From the NCBI RefSeq assembly GCF_014077625.1, contig NZ_JACFXU010000014.1, positions 248,001 through 312,000 on the forward strand: a stretch of 64,000 bases of DNA. Direction: 5' to 3'. Below the pieces are notes generated by a model. It was given only the letters and a program-made list of their open reading frames with translations, was not told the DNA's origin and searched no databases. Of the stretch, positions 8,596 to 16,125 are shown piece after piece. Within the stretch, counting starts at the first letter, position 1. The number at the start of each line of letters is the position of its first letter. The translations under genes and the position numbers were made by a program. Source of the stretch: Sediminihaliea albiluteola. GTDB lineage: Bacteria; Pseudomonadota; Gammaproteobacteria; Pseudomonadales; Halieaceae.

Positions 8596-10650
8596 TTGAA
8601 ACTTCTCGAAGCGATTAATATTGGCAGGATGCAGATCAAGAACCGTATGGTTATGGCAGCTATGACCACTAACTATGCGAATGAGGATCAATCACCCTCT
8701 GCAAGATTACAAGATTACTTAGTACAGCGTGCCAAAGGCGGTGTTGGACTCATTACAGTCGAAGTCTGCACGGTCGATGTGCGGCAAAAATATCAGCCTC
8801 AATCAATGTCCCTAGGCAGCGATGAATTTATTGCAGCACATCGCCAACTGACCGACGCTATCCATCAATATGGCGCGAAGGTACAGCCCCAAATTACTCA
8901 CCCGGGCCCTGAATCAATGATTTCCGTCTATCACGGGGAAATGTCAGTAGGGCCGAGCCATGGAGTAGCCGCCTGCCACGGAATGCCCGCCAGAGAGCTC
9001 GCTATAGAAGAGTTTGATGACATCGTGGAGTCCTATGCACAGGCTAGCCGGCGGGCGCGCGAAGCAGGCTACGATGGCATTGAGCTCCACGCTGCTCACG
9101 CTTACATGCTCCTTGGCTGCTTCCTCTCCCCACTTAAAAACAAACGCGCCGATGACTACGGCGCGGACACTGTTGAAAACCGCACCCGACTCTTGCTGCG
9201 GGTAATTCATCGAATAAAGGCCGTGGCGGGGCAAGACTTCCCCATCACCCTGCGAATCTCCGGTTTCGAGCGTGTGCCCGGCGGTCGCGACTCCTACGAC
9301 AGCGCCGTGCTAGCACCGATTCTTGAGCGCGCTGGTGTGGATGCATTCCACGTTTCAGGCGGTATCAGCGACCCAATGGTCTCCCAGATGATCTGTGGCC
9401 CCGAATATCAATACGGCTACAATCTACCTGAAGCCGAGGCCATCAAACAGGTGGTTAATGTTCCGGTGATGGTTGTCGGCCGTTTTCTGGACCCGGAGTT
9501 TGCGGAACATACCCTGCAAAACAGTAATGTCGATATGATCGTTATGGGGCGGCCCTTTTTAGCCGACCCTGAGCTTCCAAATAAAGTCGCTCGCAAGGAG
9601 TTCGACAGTATTCGCCGCTGTATCTCTTGTCAGAACTGTATCGACTCAATGTTTCTCTGGCCGATGGATGCGAAAATGAATTGTGCCGTCAATGCGGCCA
9701 CAGGACGTGAGCGCGAGCTTAACTACCAAGTAGCAGCGCACAAGAAACACATACTTGTGATTGGCGCTGGTCCTGCTGGGATGGAAGCCGCCAGAGTTGC
9801 CGCCCTGAGAGGCCATCGTGTGACTTTAATGGATAAGCGCCGTCGACTCGGTGGCTCACTGGTTCTGGCTTCTACCGTACACAGTGATAACGAGCGATTC
9901 CTCAATTACCTCAAACACCAAGTCCGTCATTTAGATATTGATATTCGCTTAGGCGAAGCTGTAAACCTCAATACAGTTCAGACCTTAAATCCCGATGAGG
10001 TCATCGTAGCCACAGGAGCAAAGCTTCAGTACGACGATATCCCAGGCATCACTTCCAAAAATGTATTGACTGGAAGTTTATTACGCGACTTAGCCAACGG
10101 TGAAATCAGCTCAGAAGCAGCCTCACTGCCCAGCTGGTTGAGATTTGGCCTTGCCCTCTCCGGCCCCATTATTGATCGGCACCTGAGTCCATCTCGCCTG
10201 CGTAAACTGGCCGATTGGTGGCTTCCCTTAGGAAAAAAAGTGGTGATTATCGGTGGAGATTTGGCAGCCATTGAGTTGGCCGAATTTTTGGCCGCCAGAA
10301 AGCGCGACGTCCACCTGCTGGAAAAAGGGCCCTTGATAGCCGCTGAAATCGGCCCCAAAAGACGCTTTGAGCATGAAAAGCGACTCGAAAAACTGGCTGT
10401 GCGTATTAACACTCGGGTCAACTATTCCGCGATCACCGAATCTGGGGTCGAGATAAGCTTAGACAATGGTGATATACGACTCATTCCCGCTGACAGCATC
10501 CTCTTGGCCGGAGAGCCCGTGGCAGACAGCACTCTCTATAATGAACTGATAAATGCAGGCTTCTCATGCCATGCGGTGGGCGATGTCACCGGACTCGGCT
10601 TGATTGTTAAAGCAACAGCTGAGGGCAACGCTGTAGCACAGCGTCTATAG
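8596..10650 (+). CDS. NADH:flavin oxidoreductase / 2,4-dienoyl-CoA-reductase-type flavoprotein
   Basis: A 684-residue three-domain enzyme. Residues 1-340 form the Old-Yellow-Enzyme FMN barrel, with LHAAHAYMLLGCFLSPLKNKR and GRPFLADPELPNK. Next comes an iron-sulfur loop, CISCQNC followed by a Cys 15 residues later; the C-x2-C-x2-C spacing is like trimethylamine dehydrogenase rather than E. coli FadH. Then there is an FAD domain (VIGAGPAGMEAARVAALRG) with an inserted pyridine-nucleotide domain (VVIIGGDLAAIELAEFLA) and a closing FAD motif HAVGDV. Such enzymes reduce C=C bonds of enones or enoyl-CoAs, or demethylate amines; the substrate here is unknown. It starts at TTG 8596 with AGGTGG upstream. 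It probably belongs to the catabolic cluster that follows. Confidence 0.85.
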   Translation: MKLLEAINIGRMQIKNRMVMAAMTTNYANEDQSPSARLQDYLVQRAKGGVGLITVEVCTVDVRQKYQPQSMSLGSDEFIAAHRQLTDAIHQYGAKVQPQITHPGPESMISVYHGEMSVGPSHGVAACHGMPARELAIEEFDDIVESYAQASRRAREAGYDGIELHAAHAYMLLGCFLSPLKNKRADDYGADTVENRTRLLLRVIHRIKAVAGQDFPITLRISGFERVPGGRDSYDSAVLAPILERAGVDAFHVSGGISDPMVSQMICGPEYQYGYNLPEAEAIKQVVNVPVMVVGRFLDPEFAEHTLQNSNVDMIVMGRPFLADPELPNKVARKEFDSIRRCISCQNCIDSMFLWPMDAKMNCAVNAATGRERELNYQVAAHKKHILVIGAGPAGMEAARVAALRGHRVTLMDKRRRLGGSLVLASTVHSDNERFLNYLKHQVRHLDIDIRLGEAVNLNTVQTLNPDEVIVATGAKLQYDDIPGITSKNVLTGSLLRDLANGEISSEAASLPSWLRFGLALSGPIIDRHLSPSRLRKLADWWLPLGKKVVIIGGDLAAIELAEFLAARKRDVHLLEKGPLIAAEIGPKRRFEHEKRLEKLAVRINTRVNYSAITESGVEISLDNGDIRLIPADSILLAGEPVADSTLYNELINAGFSCHAVGDVTGLGLIVKATAEGNAVAQRL

Positions 10651-10799
10651 TACCTAGGCTAGGGTTCAGAGTCTGTTTCTAAGGGCTCTGTTCCAGTTCC
10701 CTTTTCCTATCAACTAACAGCCTAGCCCTTGTATCAGTTCCAGCTGAGCACACGAGCACTCCCTAAGCCTACTAGGCGTGTAGGCACACCCACAAAATT

Positions 10800-10834
10800 A
10801 CATTTATTGACAAATGTTTTGACAGTTGTAGACT
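10800..10834 (+). promoter_or_regulatory. Probable sigma-70 promoter with overlapping inverted repeat
   Basis: TTGACA (10807-10812) and TAGACT (10829-10834) are 16 bases apart, just upstream of the luciferase-like gene. An inverted repeat ACATTT-ATTGAC-AAATGT (10800-10817) covers the -35 box, which would suit a repressor site. Confidence 0.45.
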
Positions 10835-10865
10835 GCTGCAAAACCCAGCTATCCCTGAGAGCCCT

Positions 10866-11834
10866 ATGCCTAATCTAATCATGCGTTTTGATATGAGAAA
10901 CCCTGATTTCGGAGCCTCAACACAAGCACTTTATGACGCCGCTCTCGATATGGCGGTGTGGGCAGAGGAGCAGGGTTTTGACATTCTGCAGATAAGCGAA
11001 CACCACTGCAGCAGTGATGGTTATCTCCCCTCACCGATAGTACTGGCTTCCGCGATGATGGCGCGAACGAAGCGGATACGCCTTCGTTTTTCCCTAATTA
11101 TTTTGCCGCTAAACAACCCATTGAAACTTGCTGAAGATCTGGCGGTTCTCGATGTTATAAGCAATGGTCGCATTGAAGTGGTGTTCGGCGGGGGTTATGT
11201 GCCAGAGGAGTTTGAAATGTTTGGCGTCGACCCTAAGCAGCGCGGGGCGTTAATGGAAGAGGGCATCAGCACTATTACTGAGGCGTGGCGTGGCAAGCCC
11301 TTTCAATACCAAGGCAGAAAAGCACTCGTTCTTCCTCGTCCAGTGCAACAACCCAGGCCACCACTTTGGTTGGGCGGCAGCAGCAAAGTAGCGGCTCGCC
11401 GTGCGGCGCGGCTCGCAGACAACTTTTATACCCCTGATGAATCGCTATACAAGGTGTTCCGCGAAGAGGCAATAAAACTTGGGCGTGATCCGGGCCCATG
11501 GAGTGACATCGGAACAGGCTTTTTAGCGGTAGCGGATAACCCAGACTCCGAATGGAAACGCATGGCTCCTTTCATCTTACACGAATGCAACTCCTATGGC
11601 CGATGGCAGCAGAAAGCAGGCTCTGATGGACAATATATTGAAATCGATGATGTTCGCGCCCTGAAGAACACAGACCTCTATCCAATACTAAGGCCGGAGG
11701 AGGCCATAGCCTATGCTCGAGAACGAGGTGAACAGGGAAATGTGTGTTTGCACCCCCTAATTTCTGGCTTTCCACCAAAATACGCCTGGCAACAACTTCA
11801 TTACTTTGCCGAAACAGTCTTACCTTATATTTAA
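10866..11834 (+). CDS. Luciferase-like (LLM class) flavin-dependent monooxygenase
   Basis: A 322-residue protein of the bacterial-luciferase TIM-barrel family, which uses reduced FMN or F420 and oxygen to oxidise organic substrates. Visible family features are the ISEHHCSSDGYLPSP region (EHH near residue 45), RLRFSLIILPLNNPLKLAEDLAVLDVISNGR, GGGYVPEEFEMFGVD, and PPLWLGGSSKVAARRAARLADNF. The length is normal for the family. It has its own likely promoter (10807-10834) and lies 165 bases before the molybdopterin oxidoreductase gene on the same strand. A separate flavin reductase is not seen nearby. The specific reaction cannot be deduced. Confidence 0.85.
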   Translation: MPNLIMRFDMRNPDFGASTQALYDAALDMAVWAEEQGFDILQISEHHCSSDGYLPSPIVLASAMMARTKRIRLRFSLIILPLNNPLKLAEDLAVLDVISNGRIEVVFGGGYVPEEFEMFGVDPKQRGALMEEGISTITEAWRGKPFQYQGRKALVLPRPVQQPRPPLWLGGSSKVAARRAARLADNFYTPDESLYKVFREEAIKLGRDPGPWSDIGTGFLAVADNPDSEWKRMAPFILHECNSYGRWQQKAGSDGQYIEIDDVRALKNTDLYPILRPEEAIAYARERGEQGNVCLHPLISGFPPKYAWQQLHYFAETVLPYI

Positions 11835-11999
11835 CAATAAACCTCTAGAATAGTGCTTGCTTTAGTAAATCTAGCCCTACCCTAACTCGATATGCACATT
11901 GAGATAATGTATTGATAATCCGCCCTTGCACATCACATTGCTAATGCAACGCAATATGCAATACTGTTGTAGCTGGAATTAAGTGATAGAGATATAGCG

Positions 12000-14207
12000 A
12001 TGAGTCGTACAGTTAATAGTTTCTGCCGAGCTTGCCACGCCTGTTGCGGTGTTTTAGTCGATATAGAGAAAGGTGTACCGATAAGAGTTCGAGGCGACAA
12101 AGAGAACCCATTATTTCAAGGTTTTTGCTGTATCAAGGGACAAAATTATGCGGCACAGCGCAACAGTCCCAACCGTTTATGGTATTCACAGAAACGTCAG
12201 CCCGATGGCAGCTACTTGCCGATTCCTGTTGACCAGGCCATTGATGAAATCGCAGTCAAACTCACATCCCTGATCAAAGAGCACGGCGCCAGGTCAGTTG
12301 CCGCTTATATTGGTACTTTTGGTTCAACCTCCTCCTCAGCCAATTCAGTAATGTCAGGGGCTTGGATGACCGCCATCGGTAGCCCAATGACTTTCACTTC
12401 CAACACCATTGATCAACCTGGCAAGTTCGTCGCGGCGGCACTGTTTGGACGCTGGATGGCACCCTCGCATAACTTTCTCCAGGCCCAAGCTACACTACTT
12501 ATTGGGATGAACCCCTTAGTATCTATGTCCGGTGGAATCCCCCACACTAATCCAGGCAGGCATCTAACCGATGCGCTTAAGCGCGGCATGAAGCTTATTG
12601 TCATCGATCCGCGGCGCTCAGAAACAGCCCGACGGGCACAGATACATTTACAACCAAAACCCGGTGCCGACATTCCAATTCTCGCGGCGATGCTCCAATT
12701 TATTATTGATAACGAACTCTACGACGCTGAATTTGTAGCCGATAACACTACTGGATTAAGCAGCCTGCGTGCCGCACTCGAGGTATACACCCCTGAAGTC
12801 GTAACTGAGCTAAGCGGATTGGATTACGAACAGATTACCGAAGCCGCCCGAGAGTTTGCCACTGCGGGCTCGGGAGTCGCTACGGCAGGAACTGGCCCAA
12901 ATATGTCCGGTAACACTACCTTACTGGAATACTTGGTGCTTTGTCTCAACACACTTTGTGGGCGTTGGTTGCGTGCTGGCGAGCAGGTCACCGAGCCAGC
13001 GACCCTGAGCGAGTTCGTACAACCGATTGCCCAGGCTCAGTCTCCTTCGCCAGAATTTGCCTACGGTTTCGGAGAGCAATTACGCGTCCGAAACTTAAGC
13101 AGTACAGCCGCAGGACTACCTACCGCCGCACTGCCGGATGAGATCCTACTTCCCGGTGAAGGCCAAGTAAAAGCGCTGATCAGCCATGGAGGCAACCCAG
13201 TATCGATCTGGCCCGATCAGGTTAAGGCGATTGAATCCATTCGGGCACTCGAACTATCTGTGCAAATCGATCTCACAATGTCGACCACTGCTCGTGAATC
13301 CGACTATGTTATCGCAGTGCGTCATCCACTAGAGATGCCTGGGATTACGCTTACCCACGAATTCATGAATAGCTATGCCCCCGGCTTCGGTACAACGGCG
13401 CCATGGGCACAATATAGCCCTGCGGTAGTGGAGCCTCCCGAGGATTCTGACTTGCTTGAAGATTGGCAGTTCTTTTACCGCCTGGCACAGCGCATGGAAC
13501 TACAGCTCGAGGCTACCCCAATACTCTGGCACGGAACCTCGGGTATTGAACCCTGGACTGTGGATATGACCCATGAGCCAACCACCGATGATATCTTCGA
13601 GTTCGTCACTAAAGCTGGCAGAGTCTCACTTGAGGAAGTAAAGCAATATCCGGCCGGAGCTATTTTTGCAGACCCAGCAGTCATTGTTGCGCCCAAAGAA
13701 GCAAACTGGGAAGGACGGCTAGATCTCGCCAACAATGAAATGATGTCGAACCTGATGCGCAGCGTCCATTCAGGCGAAACAAAGGGCGCATATCCGTTTA
13801 GACTGGTGTCGAGACGACAAATAAACGTTCTGAATTCAAGTTGGCACGATAATCCGGGGCAGGTCCGTGGAGACAGTCATAATCCTGCTTTTATGCACCC
13901 ATTGGATATGGAAGCTCTAGAACTCAATAATGGCATGGGTATTTCGCTCAGCTCTGAACATGGCACCATCAGTGCTGTTGTCAAGGCAGACAAAAACTTA
14001 CGTCGCGGGGTAATCTCTATGTCTCACGGCTGGGGGGGCTTACCCGAACAGGATCAAGCCTTCAGAGATATTGGAAGCAACACCGGCAAGCTGATTAGTA
14101 ATGACTCACACTACGAGCGTTATACGGGTCTTCCGCGTATGAGCAACATACCAGTGGCCGTGAAGCTACTTAATGAGTCCAGCAGCTCTCCCCCAAACAG
14201 TCTTTGA
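12000..14207 (+). CDS. Molybdopterin-dependent oxidoreductase (DMSO-reductase family)
   Basis: A complete 735-residue member of the DMSO-reductase superfamily. The N-terminal [4Fe-4S] ligands are Cys9, Cys12, Cys16 and Cys44 (CRACHACC ... CIKG). The body has the usual MGD-binding stretches LLIGMNPLVSMSGGIPHTNP and LIVIDPRRSETARRA. The C-terminal dinucleotide-binding domain has RLVSRRQINVLNSSWHDNPG and the HPLDMEALELNNGMGISLSSEHG block. No twin-arginine signal is present, so it is probably cytoplasmic. The identity of the Mo/W ligand is not clear by eye. A paralogous start is at 1-211. The neighbourhood suggests a catabolic role; the substrate is unknown. The start ATG 12000 has only a weak ribosome site. 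Confidence 0.87.
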   Translation: MSRTVNSFCRACHACCGVLVDIEKGVPIRVRGDKENPLFQGFCCIKGQNYAAQRNSPNRLWYSQKRQPDGSYLPIPVDQAIDEIAVKLTSLIKEHGARSVAAYIGTFGSTSSSANSVMSGAWMTAIGSPMTFTSNTIDQPGKFVAAALFGRWMAPSHNFLQAQATLLIGMNPLVSMSGGIPHTNPGRHLTDALKRGMKLIVIDPRRSETARRAQIHLQPKPGADIPILAAMLQFIIDNELYDAEFVADNTTGLSSLRAALEVYTPEVVTELSGLDYEQITEAAREFATAGSGVATAGTGPNMSGNTTLLEYLVLCLNTLCGRWLRAGEQVTEPATLSEFVQPIAQAQSPSPEFAYGFGEQLRVRNLSSTAAGLPTAALPDEILLPGEGQVKALISHGGNPVSIWPDQVKAIESIRALELSVQIDLTMSTTARESDYVIAVRHPLEMPGITLTHEFMNSYAPGFGTTAPWAQYSPAVVEPPEDSDLLEDWQFFYRLAQRMELQLEATPILWHGTSGIEPWTVDMTHEPTTDDIFEFVTKAGRVSLEEVKQYPAGAIFADPAVIVAPKEANWEGRLDLANNEMMSNLMRSVHSGETKGAYPFRLVSRRQINVLNSSWHDNPGQVRGDSHNPAFMHPLDMEALELNNGMGISLSSEHGTISAVVKADKNLRRGVISMSHGWGGLPEQDQAFRDIGSNTGKLISNDSHYERYTGLPRMSNIPVAVKLLNESSSSPPNSL

Positions 14208-14424
14208 GTGTATGGAGCTTTCTTGAGGCCATGAAGCCTGTGTCTAAAGTAAGTACTGGCTCTAATCCCATCTGCACAACATGACAGACCAGCAATGATT
14301 TGCTTGTATGAATATTAATTAGAATGCCCTTTGCATAACATCATTGATGTATTTTTGCGAGTGATAGCCTTACAAGCTGTTGCACTAAGCACGTCAATTT
14401 CTCCGCAATAGGACACAGTAGGAC

Positions 14425-15105
14425 TTATGGCTCAAGGGCTGGTAGCTCCTCCAACTGACTGAATACCATTCCACATAGAATATTGGCCAGTTGTTCAACC
14501 ATATCATCACTCAAAGGGTTCAATTCCTCAGGTGAATCGCCAATACCTCCTTCCTCTGCTGCACTAACAGCTAACTGTGGCCCCGCCACTACGATATACA
14601 AAATACCTCCGGCCACCACATAGCGTAGCAAATTAACAGTGCCAAAAATGCGCTGTAATCGCGGGTCATTAAACTTGGCATTGCGATAAATCGCAGGCAC
14701 GAAATGTTGATCCAGCCACTGCGTACGCTGAGAAATTCGCGAACCTTCTTTTAATAAAAGCTTACCGTAGGCTGGTAGCTCACGTAGTGTGTATATGAAG
14801 GACTTAAGAAGAGTTAGCAGGCGCTGACGGTCATCTAATTGTATCTCGCCTTGATAAAGCTCACTTTGCCGAGCGTTAAACTTCTCCATTAAACTGCTCG
14901 CCGCCACTTCCCACAACGACTCTTTATTAGTGAAGTGGTAGACCAACAAGGGTTGCTTTACACCCGCTATACTCGCGATTTCACCTAGCGTTGCGCCCTC
15001 AAAGCCTTTTTCAGCAAATACCTCTATAGCGGCTTGCAATACCGCCTCACGTACTTGAAGGCTGCGCTGCTCTCGGCTTTGCGCAGCATGCTTTACGACT
15101 TTCAT
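14425..15105 (-). CDS. TetR/AcrR family transcriptional regulator
   Basis: A 226-residue repressor-type regulator. The N-terminal helix-turn-helix domain is clear: ILQAAIEVFAEKGFEGATLGEIA-like spacing (VLQAAIEVFAEKGFEGATL, then IASIAGVKQPLLVYHFTNKESL). The C-terminal ligand-binding half is divergent, as usual. It is divergent from the PhyH-like gene, and a 22-base inverted repeat between them (15175-15196) is a good candidate for its operator. The family responds to small hydrophobic ligands; here the ligand may be the substrate of the neighbouring enzymes, which is inference. Confidence 0.87.
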   Translation of the reverse strand: MKVVKHAAQSREQRSLQVREAVLQAAIEVFAEKGFEGATLGEIASIAGVKQPLLVYHFTNKESLWEVAASSLMEKFNARQSELYQGEIQLDDRQRLLTLLKSFIYTLRELPAYGKLLLKEGSRISQRTQWLDQHFVPAIYRNAKFNDPRLQRIFGTVNLLRYVVAGGILYIVVAGPQLAVSAAEEGGIGDSPEELNPLSDDMVEQLANILCGMVFSQLEELPALEP

Positions 15106-15174
15106 CTATGCCCTGCACTTATTTTGTATACACATAATATATCACTTATTGACTACGCTCTCGCTCAAACCTAC

Positions 15175-15196
15175 ACTGACTGAACGCTTAGTCAGT
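15175..15196. promoter_or_regulatory. 22-base inverted repeat, likely TetR operator
   Basis: ACTGACT (15175-15181) and AGTCAGT (15190-15196) are perfect inverted arms around GAACGCTT. The site lies between the divergent tetR-type and PhyH-like genes, 39 bases before the chosen ATG of the latter. Length and symmetry suit a TetR-family dimer. Confidence 0.6.
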
Positions 15197-15235
15197 TATC
15201 TTTGTGAGCAACTGCATCACTTGGAGTATTTTGCT

Positions 15236-16087
15236 ATGTCTCAAACCTCAATCCCAAGACTCAAGGCCTGTAGTGATGGTGAGCTAATCAGTAAAACCCT
15301 CCTTGAACACGGAGTGCTTATTGTTGAAGGCTTTTTGGAAGCTTCAATACTTGAGGCATTTAACCGTGAAATGGATGGCCCGCTAGCTCAAGAGCGACCA
15401 GATCGCAAATTCTTAAGCCCGATATACGACCATTTTTTTGGCAGCAAAACACGACACTTAACCGGCCTGACCGGTCGCTCCGAGATATTCCGCGAACAAA
15501 TTATGCAGCATCCGCTTTACCTTGAGCTCTGTGAGCAAATTCTGCTGCCTAACTGCGCCAGCTATCAGCTGAACTACGGCCATATTTTTGAAATTGCCCC
15601 CGGCGCCAAAGCTCAGGCCCTACACCGCGACGGTGATTGCTGGTCCTACCTACCGAGCGATTTTAATGTAGAGGTGGCTTCAATATTAGCACTGACTGAG
15701 TTCACTGAAGCTAATGGCGCCACCCTAGTTATCCCAGGCAGCCATCGTTGGCCTAGAAATAAGACACTGAACTATGCCGATGCAGTACCAGCAGAAATGT
15801 CTGCTGGCTCAGCTCTACTCTATTTGGGTGCCACCGCCCACGCAGCTGGCTCAAACATCACTACAGCAGACTTACGCCGTGGAATGCACGTTAGTTATTG
15901 TCTCGGCTGGCTACGAACAGAAGAGAATAACTACCTAGCAGCCCCTATTAACGAGGTCAGAAACTACTCCAAGACAGCTCAGAAATTACTAGGCTACGCC
16001 CCTCACGATGCTGCACCTAACGGTGGTTGTTTAGGAGTATTTAGTATGCTCGACCCCATGGAGCTGATGGCAGACGGAAAGCTTTAA
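15236..16087 (+). CDS. Phytanoyl-CoA dioxygenase (PhyH) family protein
   Basis: A 283-residue Fe(II)/2-oxoglutarate oxygenase. The iron-binding HxD is at His130/Asp132 (LHRDGDCW), and a distal His near residue 202 (ATAHAAGS) is followed by RRGMHVSY, whose Arg would hold 2-oxoglutarate. The stretch LVIPGSHRW is typical of PhyH. The open frame begins earlier at TTG 15149, but that would run through the operator-like repeat. ATG 15236 has GGAG about 10 bases upstream and starts MSQTSIPRL, so it is preferred. It is followed after 38 bases by the TonB-dependent receptor gene, probably in one transcript. Members hydroxylate fatty acyl-CoAs or other hydrophobic molecules; the substrate is not known here. 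Confidence 0.84.
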   Translation: MSQTSIPRLKACSDGELISKTLLEHGVLIVEGFLEASILEAFNREMDGPLAQERPDRKFLSPIYDHFFGSKTRHLTGLTGRSEIFREQIMQHPLYLELCEQILLPNCASYQLNYGHIFEIAPGAKAQALHRDGDCWSYLPSDFNVEVASILALTEFTEANGATLVIPGSHRWPRNKTLNYADAVPAEMSAGSALLYLGATAHAAGSNITTADLRRGMHVSYCLGWLRTEENNYLAAPINEVRNYSKTAQKLLGYAPHDAAPNGGCLGVFSMLDPMELMADGKL

Positions 16088-16125
16088 TCTGTGTTATCAA
16101 CATTTCTTACTACGGAAATAAGAAC

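Noticed and set aside
15149-15235. Longer N-terminus of the PhyH-like protein from TTG
   Set aside because: It would translate through the operator-like inverted repeat; ATG 15236 has a better ribosome site.
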